The notes beneath the pieces were generated by a model, which was not told where the DNA came from, did not search any database, and saw nothing but the letters and a program-made list of their open reading frames with translations. Below are positions 26,085-34,559 of a DNA stretch of 64,000 bases, in pieces. This DNA comes from Neisseria elongata subsp. elongata (GTDB taxonomy: Bacteria; Pseudomonadota; Gammaproteobacteria; Burkholderiales; Neisseriaceae). Every line of letters starts with the position of its first letter. The first letter of the stretch is position 1. The translations under genes and the position numbers were made by a program. The stretch lies in assembly GCF_900113545.1 (NCBI RefSeq), contig NZ_FOPS01000005.1, positions 1-64,000 on the forward strand, in the 5' to 3' direction.

Positions 26085-26161
26085 CAGCCTTTTCAGACGG
26101 CCTCCCACGCTTCGGGCCGTTTCGGCGGAAACATAACCGCATCAATAAAAAACAAAAATAC

Positions 26162-27043
26162 ATGGATATAAACTTATACGAATGGCTGATCGAACCGTTT
26201 GCCGAGTTTGATTTTATGCGCTACGCCCTGGCCTCCGTGGTATTCCTCGCACTGAGTGCCGCGCCCGTGGGTGTATTTCTCGTGATGCGGCGCATGAGCC
26301 TGGTCGGCGACGCGCTCGGCCATGCCGTCCTGCCCGGCGCGGCCGTCGGCTATATGATAGGCGGCCTCAGCCTGCCCGCCATGAGTGCGGGTGGTTTTGT
26401 CGCCGGCATGGTGATGGCCTTGCTGGCCGGCCTAGTCAGCCGCTTTACCGATTTGAAGGAAGACGCCAACTTTGCCGCCTTCTACCTGACCAGCCTGGCC
26501 ATCGGCGTGCTACTGGTCAGCATGGGCGGCAGCAATATCGACCTGCTTCACCTGTTGTTCGGCTCGATTTTGGCCGTAGACCTGCCCGCCCTGACTTTGG
26601 TCGCTTCCGTCGCCAGCACCACGATTGTCACGCTGGCCGTGATTTACCGTCCGCTGCTGCTGGAAAGCATAGACCCCCTGTTTTTAAGGGCGGTAAACGG
26701 TAAAGGCGGACTGTGGCATCTGATTTTCCTCGTCTTGGTCGTCATGAACCTGGTGGCCGGATTTCAGGCTTTGGGTACGCTGATGGCGGTCGGCCTGATG
26801 ATGATTCCGGCGATTACCGCCCGCCTGTGGGTGCGCAACATGGGTATGCTGATGCTGCTTTCCGTCATTTTCGCGCTGCTGTGCGGGCTGGCGGGGCTGC
26901 TGTTTTCCTACCACGTCGAAATCCCGTCCGGCCCGGCCATCATCCTGTTTTGCGGCGGCTGGTACACACTGTCGGTCATCTTCGGTTGGGAGGGCGGCCT
27001 CCTGACCAAATGGCTGCGCCGCAGCCGCCACCGGCAATTCTAA
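26162..27043 (+). CDS. znuB: Zinc/manganese ABC transporter permease
   Basis: 293 aa from ATG at 26162. ABC-3 family permease with about eight membrane segments. Family motifs are VFLVMRRMSLVGDALGHAVLPGAAVGYMIGG (~38-68) and ALGTLMAVGLMMIPAITARLW (~203). It forms the membrane channel for ZnuC and ZnuA. It follows znuC by 77 bp, with a DUS in the gap. The ribosome binding site is weak. Confidence 0.92.
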   Translation: MDINLYEWLIEPFAEFDFMRYALASVVFLALSAAPVGVFLVMRRMSLVGDALGHAVLPGAAVGYMIGGLSLPAMSAGGFVAGMVMALLAGLVSRFTDLKEDANFAAFYLTSLAIGVLLVSMGGSNIDLLHLLFGSILAVDLPALTLVASVASTTIVTLAVIYRPLLLESIDPLFLRAVNGKGGLWHLIFLVLVVMNLVAGFQALGTLMAVGLMMIPAITARLWVRNMGMLMLLSVIFALLCGLAGLLFSYHVEIPSGPAIILFCGGWYTLSVIFGWEGGLLTKWLRRSRHRQF

Positions 27044-27165
27044 CAAACCGTTTTATCAAACCTATCCGGACAAGTCTTTCAGACGGCCTGAGTACGGATA
27101 AAGAAGCACCGTTCAAACCACAATACGGCGGAGCCGTTCCGCCGCCCACTAAGAAAGGATTAAAA

Positions 27166-28068
27166 ATGAAACATTGGAAACTGTCCCTGTGCGCCCTTTT
27201 GGTGGCAGGCAGCGTATCGGCCGAACCGCTGAACGTCGTCAGCAGCTTCAGCATTTTGGGCGACGTCGCCAAACAGATCGGCGGCGACAAAGTGGCCGTC
27301 ACCAACCTTGTCGGCCCCGACCAAGACTCGCACGTTTACAACATCACCAGCGGCGACATCAAAAAAATCCGTTCGGCCAAACTGGTGCTGCTCAACGGAC
27401 TGGGCTTCGAATCGGGAGAAATGACCCGTGCCGTCAAACAAAGCAAAGTCAATTACGCCGAAGCCGCAGCCGGCATCAAAGCCATGACGGCCGACCACGA
27501 CCACGACCATGATCACGACCACGGCGGCCACAACCACGATCACGGCCGCTACGACCCGCACGTTTGGAGCGACCCTTCCCTGATGCCGAAATACGCGGCC
27601 AACGTTGCCGAAGCCCTGATTAAGGCCGACCCGCAAAACAAAACCTATTACAGCCAGCGCCTGCAAAGCTACACCAAAGAACTGCAACAGCTCGATGCTT
27701 ATGCCAAAACGCAGTTCGACCGCATCCCGGCCGCCCGCCGCAAAGTACTGACCGGCCATGAAGCCTTCGGTTACATGGGCAAACGCTACAACATCAAATT
27801 CTATGCGCCGCAAGGCATCAATACCGAATCGGAACCGTCGGCCAAACATGTTGCCGCCCTCATCCGCCAGGTCAAACAAGAAGGCATCAAAGCCGTGTTT
27901 ACCGAAAACATCAAAGACTCCCGGATGCTCGAACGCATTGCCAAAGAATCAGGCAGCACCATCGGCGGCAAACTGTATTCCGACGCATTGAGCAAAACCG
28001 CACCGGCCAACACCTACACCGGCATGATCCGTTACAATGTCGATTCATTGGTTAAAGCCATGAAATAA
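27166..28068 (+). CDS. znuA: Zinc-binding periplasmic protein
   Basis: 300 aa from ATG at 27166 behind AAAGGA. Signal peptide (KHWKLSLCALLVAGSVSA), then a cluster-9 (A-1) metal-binding fold: NVVSSFSILGDVAKQIGG, an Asp/His-rich loop at ~107-125 (HDHDHDHDHGGHNHDHG), DPHVWSDPS, a HEAFGYMGKRY ligand region and the C-terminal ENIKDSRMLE. The charged His loop is the hallmark of zinc-specific members. It delivers Zn2+ to ZnuBC. An inverted DUS terminator follows. Confidence 0.93.
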   Translation: MKHWKLSLCALLVAGSVSAEPLNVVSSFSILGDVAKQIGGDKVAVTNLVGPDQDSHVYNITSGDIKKIRSAKLVLLNGLGFESGEMTRAVKQSKVNYAEAAAGIKAMTADHDHDHDHDHGGHNHDHGRYDPHVWSDPSLMPKYAANVAEALIKADPQNKTYYSQRLQSYTKELQQLDAYAKTQFDRIPAARRKVLTGHEAFGYMGKRYNIKFYAPQGINTESEPSAKHVAALIRQVKQEGIKAVFTENIKDSRMLERIAKESGSTIGGKLYSDALSKTAPANTYTGMIRYNVDSLVKAMK

Positions 28069-28084
28069 CCGCCCGGGTACCGGA

Positions 28085-28117
28085 GAGGCCGTCTGAATCC
28101 CTTTTTCAGACGGCCTG
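28085..28117 (+). terminator. Inverted DUS terminator after znuA
   Basis: 12-13 bp arms with a seven base T-rich loop, 17 bp after the znuA stop, closing the zinc operon. Confidence 0.65.
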
Positions 28118-28162
28118 TACAAAACACCGCCCATACAAGGCGGGCAACCTGCAAACAAGCAT

Positions 28163-28191
28163 TTGACATTTACGCTAACTTGCAGTTTAAT
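28163..28191 (+). promoter_or_regulatory. Promoter of metNIQ
   Basis: Perfect TTGACA (28163-28168), 17 bp spacer, TTTAAT (28186-28191). Transcription would begin near 28198 and produce a 240-base untranslated leader before metN. Confidence 0.75.
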
Positions 28192-28197
28192 CAAGAA

Positions 28198-28437
28198 AAT
28201 TGACAGACACGCCGATTTGATACAGCTTGCGGGCGTTATAGCCGAATCCCCGGGCAACCGATTAACAGGCGGCAGGCCGAAAACGGTACGGACAGTACGG
28301 ACACGGCAAGCCGGCATCGTGGCCGTTGCACGGATTCCGCTATACAACAGCTAAAGCGTACAGAGTTTTTTATTAAGCTGTTTTTTTTAAAGCCCGTTGT
28401 CGTGTACATCGGGCTTCGTTTATTCAAGTACGACATT
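28198..28437 (+). promoter_or_regulatory. Long structured 5' leader of metN
   Basis: About 240 bases without a credible gene, rich in short inverted repeats. It contains a terminator-like hairpin with a T8 tract (28346-28388), then a second hairpin (AAGCCCG 28390-28396 with CGGGCTT 28410-28416) just before the ATG. The segment ACAGCTT at 28222-28228 is complementary to AAGCTGT at 28375-28381 and would compete with the terminator stem. This is the layout of an attenuator or riboswitch. No known aptamer class was matched with confidence. Confidence 0.5.
28346..28388 (+). terminator. Terminator-like hairpin inside the metN leader
   Basis: Arms AACAGCT (28346-28352) and AGCTGTT (28376-28382), 23 base loop, with a run of eight T at 28381-28388. 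The stem is short, so it could be conditional. Confidence 0.5.
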
Positions 28438-29175
28438 ATGATTATCCTGGACAACGTTTCCAAACATTACCAAACGCGCGACAAAACCCGTTTTGCCGCC
28501 GTCGAGCCGACCAGCCTCGAAATCCAAGACGGCGAAATCTTCGGTCTGATGGGCTATTCCGGCGCGGGCAAATCCACCCTGCTGCGCCTGATTAACCTGT
28601 TGGAACGTCCCGACAGCGGCAAGGTCAATGTGTGCGGACAAGAGCTGACCGCGCTCGATGCCGCCGCATTGCGTCAGGCGCGGCAGAATATCGGCATGGT
28701 GTTTCAGCAGTTCAATCTTTTGAGCAACCGTACCGTTGCCGACAATGTTGCCTTTCCTTTGGAAATCGCCGGATGGTCGTCTGAAAAAATCAAAGAACGC
28801 GTCAAAGAATGCCTTGAAATCGTCGGCTTGACCGAACGCGCCGACCACTACCCCGCCCAGCTTTCCGGCGGACAAAAACAGCGCGTCGGCATCGCCCGCG
28901 CGCTCGCACCCAAACCCCAAGTCATCCTCGCCGACGAACCCACTTCCGCCCTCGACCCCGCCACCACGCGCAGCGTCTTGGAATGTCTGGAAGACATCAA
29001 CAAACGCTTCAACGTCACCATCGTCATCGTGACCCACGAAATGAGCGTCATCCGCCGCCTGTGCGACCGCGCCGCCCTCTTGGATAAAGGAAAAGTGGTG
29101 GAAATCGTCGAAGTACACGGCAACCAAATCCACGCCCAATCCGAAATCGGGCGCGAACTGATTCGGGAGGACTGA
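28438..29175 (+). CDS. metN: Methionine ABC transporter ATP-binding protein
   Basis: 245 aa from ATG at 28438. Walker A GYSGAGKST (~38), Q-loop QFNLL, signature LSGGQKQR (~142), Walker B VILADEPTSALDP (~164). MetN proteins in E. coli carry an extra ~100-residue C-terminal ACT-like domain for feedback inhibition by methionine; this one stops right after the ATPase domain, so it should lack that control. A variant DUS (GGTCGTCTGAA) is read in frame at ~residue 115 (GWSSEK). Two bases separate it from metI. Confidence 0.92.
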   Translation: MIILDNVSKHYQTRDKTRFAAVEPTSLEIQDGEIFGLMGYSGAGKSTLLRLINLLERPDSGKVNVCGQELTALDAAALRQARQNIGMVFQQFNLLSNRTVADNVAFPLEIAGWSSEKIKERVKECLEIVGLTERADHYPAQLSGGQKQRVGIARALAPKPQVILADEPTSALDPATTRSVLECLEDINKRFNVTIVIVTHEMSVIRRLCDRAALLDKGKVVEIVEVHGNQIHAQSEIGRELIRED

Positions 29176-29176
29176 T

Positions 29177-29863
29177 ATGGCAGACTTAACATTCGAACAA
29201 GCCGTTTCCACCATCGTCGGCATGAAAGACGAAATCGTCCGCGCCTTGGGCGAAACCTTCGTCATGGTCGGGCTGTCCACCACGTTTGCCGTCATCTTCG
29301 GCACCCTGCTGGGCGTATTGCTTTTCGTAACTTCCAGCCGCCAGTTGCATTACAACAAGCCGGTGAATTTCCTGCTCGACAACTTGGTCAACCTGATGCG
29401 CGCCTTCCCCTTCGTCATCCTGATGATTGCCATGATACCCGCGACCCGCGCCATCGTCGGCAGCACCATCGGCCCGATTGCCGCCTCACTGGTATTGAGC
29501 GTGTCCGGTCTGTTTTACTTCGCCCGACTGGTGGAACAAAACCTGCGCGAAGTCCCCAAAGGCGTGATTGAAGCCGCCACCGCCATGGGCGCATCGCCGC
29601 TTGCCATCGTCCGCAAAGTCCTCTTGAACGAAGCGCGCGCGGGCATGGTTTCCAGCATCACCGTCCTCGCCATCGGCCTGCTCTCATACAGCGCGGCGGC
29701 AGGCATGATAGGCGGCGGCGGCTTGGGCGACCTCGCCATCCGCTACGGCTACTACCGCTACCAAACCGAAGTCATCATCTTCATCGTCGCCCTCCTCGTG
29801 CTGCTCGTTATCCTGATTCAAAGCACCGGCAACGCGTTGGCGCGGAAATTGGACAAACGTTAA
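29177..29863 (+). CDS. metI: Methionine ABC transporter permease
   Basis: 228 aa with five membrane helices and the MetI motifs: FVMVGLSTTFAVIFGTLLGVLLF (helix 1-2), NLMRAFPFVILMIAMIPATRAIVGSTIGP (~72-100) and the EAA loop VIEAATAMGASPLAIVRKVLLNEA (~134). A GGGAGG ribosome binding site sits at the end of metN. It forms the homodimeric channel for MetN. The ABC cassette order metN-metI-metQ is standard. Confidence 0.94.
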   Translation: MADLTFEQAVSTIVGMKDEIVRALGETFVMVGLSTTFAVIFGTLLGVLLFVTSSRQLHYNKPVNFLLDNLVNLMRAFPFVILMIAMIPATRAIVGSTIGPIAASLVLSVSGLFYFARLVEQNLREVPKGVIEAATAMGASPLAIVRKVLLNEARAGMVSSITVLAIGLLSYSAAAGMIGGGGLGDLAIRYGYYRYQTEVIIFIVALLVLLVILIQSTGNALARKLDKR

Positions 29864-30177
29864 AAGCCGAAAAAGGCCGTCTGAAAGCATAGGATTCGAC
29901 ATCGGATTTGGATAAACCCGTCTTCCCCACGCTTGGTTTTGAGGCCGTCTGAAAATCCGAAACGGCAGTATGACGATGCCCGGCCTATCGTGTGAAACAC
30001 CGGAAAATTCAAATCGAGCGTCTGCATCTGGTAAAAACGGGCCGCGCCTTGCCATTTCGTTTCCTCCGACTGACAAATCGTTTAAAATCACGCCTTTTGC
30101 CAATAACCATACAGGCCGTCTAAAACCGTACCCCACTTTTCCAGACGGCCTCCATCCCGCATCATAAGGAGCAAAAA
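29864..30177. other. Gene-free stretch between metI and metQ
   Basis: 314 bp. It holds two intact DUS (about 29874 and 29942, same orientation) and one decayed inverted pair (AGGCCGTCTAAAA 30113-30125; TTTTCCAGACGGCCT 30137-30151). The decayed pair may act as a weak terminator that separates metQ from metNI. No promoter with good boxes was found. Confidence 0.6.
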
Positions 30178-31104
30178 ATGCAACAAAGCTTATTCTTCAA
30201 AACCTTCTCAATTTCCGCCCTCGCCCTCGCGCTGGCCGCCTGCGGCGGACAAAGCCAAGGCGGTTCCGACAAAGCATCCGGCACGCAGACCGCTTCCGGC
30301 ACCACCGCCGTTTCCGCAGAGAAGAAAGACATCGTCATCGGCACCACCGTCGGCGACTTCGGCGACATGGTGAAAGACCAAATCCAACCGGCAATGGCGA
30401 AAAAAGGCTACAACGTCAAACTGGTTGAATTTACCGACTACGTCCGCCCCAACCTCGCCCTGTCCGAAGGCGAGCTGGACATCAACGTCTTCCAGCACAA
30501 ACCCTATCTGGACGACTTCAAAAAAGAACATAAATTAGACATCACTGAAGCCTTCCAAGTGCCGACCGCGCCTTTGGGCCTGTATCCGGGCAAACTGAAA
30601 TCGTTGGACGAAGTCAAAGAAGGCAGCAGCGTTTCCGCACCGAACGACCCGTCCAACTTCGCCCGTGCGCTGGTCATGTTGAACGAGCTGGGTTGGATTA
30701 AGTTGAAAGACGGTGTGAATCCGCTGACCGCTTCAAAAGCCGACATCGCCGAAAATCCGAAAAACATCAAAATCGTCGAACTGGAAGCCGCGCAACTGCC
30801 GCGCAGCCGTCAGGATGTCGATTTCGCCGTCGTTAACGGCAACTACGCCATGAGCAGCGGCATGAAACTGACCGAAGCCCTGTTCCAAGAACCGAGCTTC
30901 GCCTATGTGAACTGGTCTGCCGTCAAAACCGCCGACAAAGACAGCCAATGGGTGAAAGACATCACCGAGGCTTATAATTCCGACGAATTCAAAGCCTATG
31001 CCCACAAACGCTTCGCCGGCTACAAATACCCCGCCATCTGGGGTGAGAGCGCGGCAGAAGGAGCAAAAGCCGAAGCCGCTTCCACCGCCTCGGCAGCCAA
31101 GTAA
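30178..31104 (+). CDS. metQ: Methionine-binding lipoprotein
   Basis: 308 aa. Signal peptide with lipobox ALAAC (Cys22), a Gly/Ser/Thr linker, then the NlpA/MetQ fold: VIGTTVGDFGDMVKDQIQPAMAKKGYNVKLVEFTDYVRPNLALSEGELDINVFQHKPYLDDFK, and YPGKLKSLDEVKEGSSVSAPNDPSNFARAL. This is the neisserial surface antigen known as GNA1946. It binds methionine for MetNI and is reported to be surface exposed. AAGGAG precedes the ATG. The C-terminus is Ala-rich. Confidence 0.94.
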   Translation: MQQSLFFKTFSISALALALAACGGQSQGGSDKASGTQTASGTTAVSAEKKDIVIGTTVGDFGDMVKDQIQPAMAKKGYNVKLVEFTDYVRPNLALSEGELDINVFQHKPYLDDFKKEHKLDITEAFQVPTAPLGLYPGKLKSLDEVKEGSSVSAPNDPSNFARALVMLNELGWIKLKDGVNPLTASKADIAENPKNIKIVELEAAQLPRSRQDVDFAVVNGNYAMSSGMKLTEALFQEPSFAYVNWSAVKTADKDSQWVKDITEAYNSDEFKAYAHKRFAGYKYPAIWGESAAEGAKAEAASTASAAK

Positions 31105-31115
31105 GCCTGCTTGAA

Positions 31116-31159
31116 AAAGGCCGTCTGAAAACCCTTCAATCGTTTTTCAGACGGCCTTT
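31116..31159. terminator. Bidirectional inverted DUS terminator, metQ/fumC
   Basis: Perfect 16 bp arms (31116-31131 and 31144-31159) between the convergent metQ and fumC genes; A and T runs flank both sides. Confidence 0.75.
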
Positions 31160-31189
31160 GCTTGTTTTAAAACTATCGGCAAAACACGA

Positions 31190-32578
31190 TTAACGCGGAT
31201 GAACCATATCGGCGGGGACGACCAGTTCGTCAAACTCTTCCCCTGTCAGCAAGCCCAGTTCGACGGCGGTTTCGCGCAGCGATTTGTCGTTTTTGTAGGC
31301 GGTTTTGGCGACTTTGGCGGCGTTTTCGTAACCGATTTTGCGGTTCAATGCGGTAACGAGCATCAGGGAATGGTGCAGGAAATAGTCGATTTTTTCCGGT
31401 ACGGGTTCGATGCCGGCGGCGCAGTTTTCGTTGAAGCTGTTGCATGCGTCGCCCAAGAGGCGGATGGATTGCAAGAGGTTGTAGGCGATAACGGGCATAT
31501 AGACGTTCAGCTCGAAATTGCCCGACGCGCCCGCCATGCCGATGGTGACGTCGTTGCCGAACACTTGGCAGCACACCATGGTCATCGCTTCGCATTGGGT
31601 CGGGTTGACTTTGCCCGGCATGATGGACGAACCCGGCTCGTTTTCGGGGATTTTGATTTCGCCCAAACCGCAGCGCGGGCCGCTTGCCAACCAGCGGATG
31701 TCGTTGGCGATTTTGTTCAGGCTCGCCGCCAGCGTTTTCAGTGCGCCCGAAGCGGCAACGGCGGCATCGCGTCCGCCCAAGGCTTCAAATTTGTTCGGCG
31801 CGCTGACAAACGGCAGGCCGGACAGTTCGGCGAGTTTGGCGGCGGCTTTTTCGGCGTATTCGGGATGGCTGTTCAAGCCCGTACCGACCGCCGTGCCGCC
31901 CAAGGCGAGTTCGTACAAACCTTTGAGCGCGTCGTTCAGACGGCCTAAGCCGTGGTCAAGTTGGGAAACGTAGCCGGAAAATTCTTGACCCAAAGTCAGC
32001 GGCGTTGCGTCCTGCAAGTGGGTGCGGCCGATTTTGACGATGGGGGCGAATTCTTTGGCTTTTTTATCCAATGTATCGCGCAGTGCTTGGACGGCAGGGA
32101 TGAGGTGGCGGTTGATTTCAATCGCGGCGGCGACATGGATGGCGGTCGGAAACGCATCGTTGGTCGATTGCGCGTGGTTCACATGGTCGTTGGGATGGAC
32201 GGGCTGATACGCCGCCAAACCCGTACCGGCGATTTCGTTGGCGCGGTTCGCCAGCACTTCGTTCATGTTCATATTGGACTGCGTGCCGGAGCCGGTCTGC
32301 CAAACCACTAAGGGAAACTGCCCGTCGAGCTTGCCGTTCAACACGTCGTCTGCCGCCTGTGTAATCAAATCCGCCTGCTCAGGCTTAATCCTACCAAGGG
32401 AAACATTGGTGGCGGCTGCGGCTTTTTTCACCAGCGCCAAAGCATGAATCAACGGCTGTGGCAGGGTTTCGCCGCCAATTTTGAAATTGTTGCGGCTGCG
32501 CTGGGTCTGCGCGCCCCAATAGGCTTCGGACGGGACCTCGACATTGCCCATGGTGTCGTGTTCGGTACGGGTGCTCAT
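31190..32578 (-). CDS. fumC: Fumarate hydratase, class II
   Basis: 462 aa from ATG at 32578 (GGAG seven bases upstream; a GTG lies one codon earlier). It has the fumarase/aspartase signature [15 protein letters not shown] (~317-331), [14 protein letters not shown] and [10 protein letters not shown]. It is an iron-free TCA cycle enzyme that hydrates fumarate to malate. A Fur-like site upstream would fit induction when iron is short and Fe-S fumarase fails. Confidence 0.96.
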   Translation of the reverse strand: MSTRTEHDTMGNVEVPSEAYWGAQTQRSRNNFKIGGETLPQPLIHALALVKKAAAATNVSLGRIKPEQADLITQAADDVLNGKLDGQFPLVVWQTGSGTQSNMNMNEVLANRANEIAGTGLAAYQPVHPNDHVNHAQSTNDAFPTAIHVAAAIEINRHLIPAVQALRDTLDKKAKEFAPIVKIGRTHLQDATPLTLGQEFSGYVSQLDHGLGRLNDALKGLYELALGGTAVGTGLNSHPEYAEKAAAKLAELSGLPFVSAPNKFEALGGRDAAVAASGALKTLAASLNKIANDIRWLASGPRCGLGEIKIPENEPGSSIMPGKVNPTQCEAMTMVCCQVFGNDVTIGMAGASGNFELNVYMPVIAYNLLQSIRLLGDACNSFNENCAAGIEPVPEKIDYFLHHSLMLVTALNRKIGYENAAKVAKTAYKNDKSLRETAVELGLLTGEEFDELVVPADMVHPR

Positions 32579-32639
32579 CACTACTCTCCTTAAAATCGAA
32601 ATGGGAAAACAGAAAACGATATTGCCGCCTTCTTAATAA

Positions 32640-32662
32640 ATAATTATAACTATCATTTTTAT
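32640..32662. promoter_or_regulatory. Possible Fur box upstream of fumC
   Basis: The minus strand reads AATGATAGTTATAATTATT, giving overlapping GATAGT/TATAAT hexamers like a Fur array. It lies ~60 bp before the fumC start, in the fumC-pncB divergent region. Regulation of fumC by iron is inferred. Confidence 0.35.
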
Positions 32663-32803
32663 AATTTTGCAATTCCGATATAGCCCGGCAAACCATACCA
32701 ATACCGTGCCGCGCCGGACAATTCAATCCACCCGACAGTTTATTAGTAATTTCACCGCAAACATGTTTTAATGCGCCCTCATCCAACGCACAAGGAGAAA
32801 ACC

Positions 32804-34015
32804 GTGTCCCGCGCCCCCATCATCCACTCCCTGCTCGACACCGACCTTTACAAATTCACCATGCTGCAAGTCGTGCTGCACCAATTTCCGCAGGCGCACG
32901 GCGTATACGAATTCCGCTGCCGCAACAATGCGGACACCGTTTACCCTCTGGCGGAAATAAAAAGCGATTTGGAAGCCGAACTCGACGCGCTGTGCACACT
33001 GAAACTCACGCAGGACGAATTGGACTACCTGCGCGGCCTGCGTTTCATCAAAAGCGATTTTGTCGATTATCTCGAATTGTTCCAGCTCAAACGCCGCTTC
33101 GTAACGGTAACGACCGACGAGGCCGGCCGACTGCACATCCGTGTCGAAGGGCCGATGATACAGGCCATGTTCTTTGAAATTTACATCTTGGCCATCGTCA
33201 ACGAACTCTACTTCCGCCGTTTGGAAACGCCCGAAGTGCTGGCCGAAGGCGAACGCCGCCTGCAAGAAAAGGCAGCCCGCCTGAAAACCTTTGCCGGCAG
33301 CCAAAATCCCGAAGACCCGCCGTTTCTCGTTTCCGACTTCGGTACCCGCCGCCGCTACAACCTTAAATGGCAGGAACACGTCGTCCGCACCTTCCACCAG
33401 GCCGCACCCGAAATCTTTCGCGGCACCAGCAACGTTTATCTGGCCAAAAAACTCGGCCTGACCCCCATCGGCACGATGGCGCACGAATTTTTGCAGGCCT
33501 TCCAAGCATTGGACGTACGCCTGCGCGATTTTCAGACGGCCGCACTCGAAGCCTGGGTACACGAATATCGCGGCGACTTGGGCATCGCGCTGACAGACGT
33601 GGTCGGCATGGACGCCTTCCTTCGCGATTTCGACCTCTACTTCGCCAAACTCTTCGACGGCCTGCGCCATGACAGCGGCGACCCCTACGAATGGGGCGAC
33701 AAAGCCTATGCCCACTACAAAAATCTCAAAATCGACAGCCGCACCAAAATGCTCACCTTTTCAGACGGCCTCGACATCGAACGTTCATGGGCGTTGCACC
33801 AATATTTCAAAGACCGCTTCAAAACCAGCTTCGGCATCGGCACCAACCTCACCAACGACCTCGGCCACACGCCGCTGAACATTGTCTTGAAACTGGTGGA
33901 ATGCAACGGCCAGTCCGTTGCCAAGCTGTCCGACAGCCCGGGCAAAACCATGACCGACAACGACACCTTCCTCGCCTACCTGCGCCAAACCTTCCAAATA
34001 CCCGAACCGAAATAA
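32804..34015 (+). CDS. pncB: Nicotinate phosphoribosyltransferase
   Basis: 403 aa from the GTG at 32804, chosen because AGGAG lies six bases upstream; an ATG at 32771 is in frame but has no ribosome binding site. Family blocks are [20 protein letters not shown] (start), DFGTRRR (~176), [23 protein letters not shown] (~207-229; the His is the phosphorylated residue) and LTFSDGLD. It converts nicotinate and PRPP to NaMN in NAD salvage. Two DUS are read in frame ([14 protein letters not shown]). Confidence 0.94.
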   Translation: MSRAPIIHSLLDTDLYKFTMLQVVLHQFPQAHGVYEFRCRNNADTVYPLAEIKSDLEAELDALCTLKLTQDELDYLRGLRFIKSDFVDYLELFQLKRRFVTVTTDEAGRLHIRVEGPMIQAMFFEIYILAIVNELYFRRLETPEVLAEGERRLQEKAARLKTFAGSQNPEDPPFLVSDFGTRRRYNLKWQEHVVRTFHQAAPEIFRGTSNVYLAKKLGLTPIGTMAHEFLQAFQALDVRLRDFQTAALEAWVHEYRGDLGIALTDVVGMDAFLRDFDLYFAKLFDGLRHDSGDPYEWGDKAYAHYKNLKIDSRTKMLTFSDGLDIERSWALHQYFKDRFKTSFGIGTNLTNDLGHTPLNIVLKLVECNGQSVAKLSDSPGKTMTDNDTFLAYLRQTFQIPEPK

Positions 34016-34020
34016 ACGGC

Positions 34021-34052
34021 AGGCCGTCTGAAACCCATGTTTCAGACGGCCT
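34021..34052 (+). terminator. Inverted DUS terminator after pncB
   Basis: 13 bp arms, six base loop, followed by TTTT. A TATAGT just after could be the -10 of the next gene. Confidence 0.7.
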
Positions 34053-34070
34053 TTTATAGTCTGCAACATC

Positions 34071-34517
34071 ATGAAAACCTATAAAATCAGCCCGAACTAC
34101 CTTCGTTTCTTTCTCGATATTTCAACCATTTACGAAGCATACGGCTACGAAGGCTGCGACAGTGAATACACCGAATTGTGCAGCCTGAACTTTGCCAACC
34201 GCAACAGCGTTCGCCGCTGGGTAAACGAATACCTCCGCCCCCTATTTCAAGAATACTCCTCCGCCCGCCAACTCCGTATCAAGGAAAGCTTCCGTTACGG
34301 CCTGAACTTCTGGCCGGACGAAACATTGCGCCGTTGCGCAGACGACTGGCTGGACGGCACAAACGCAACCCCCGTACGCCAACGATGCCAGGAAATCTGG
34401 AACGACCTGTTCGACGGTGAATACAGCGGCATCACAGATGCTGCCGCATACGAAACCATAGAAACCGAATCAAACGACCCCTTCAACAACTGGAACGGCA
34501 AAAAGCCCGTCGGCTGA
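34071..34517 (+). CDS. Hypothetical protein
   Basis: 148 aa, soluble, acidic, rich in Tyr, Trp, Arg and Glu, without a signal peptide or membrane segment. It begins MKTYKISPNYLRFFLDISTIYEAYGYEGCDSEY and ends in a low-similarity acidic tail. I do not recognise a domain. The ribosome binding site is weak. It lies between pncB and the VWA lipoprotein gene on the same strand, 42 bp before the latter, so it may be cotranscribed with it. Confidence 0.65.
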   Translation: MKTYKISPNYLRFFLDISTIYEAYGYEGCDSEYTELCSLNFANRNSVRRWVNEYLRPLFQEYSSARQLRIKESFRYGLNFWPDETLRRCADDWLDGTNATPVRQRCQEIWNDLFDGEYSGITDAAAYETIETESNDPFNNWNGKKPVG

Positions 34518-34559
34518 CCCGCCTGTCCAAACAGCAAACCCGACATGAAAGGACATTCA

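Noticed and set aside
25640-26161. N-terminal extension of the znuB frame upstream of 26162
   Set aside because: It overlaps znuC in another frame and lacks membrane character; the ATG at 26162 begins the known family sequence.
27494-27540. Phase-variable repeat tract in znuA (GACCAC-like hexamers)
   Set aside because: The repeats are imperfect and encode the functional His-rich loop; six-base changes would not shift the frame.
28198-28330. SAM-I riboswitch, because GGGCAACC occurs in the metN leader
   Set aside because: The rest of the S-box core is not found; only the attenuator-like layout is supported, so no class is assigned.
28250-28352. Degenerate CREE in the metN leader (GTACGG repeats, ending near CGCTATA)
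   Set aside because: No left terminal repeat and too many mismatches to the two good CREEs in the window.
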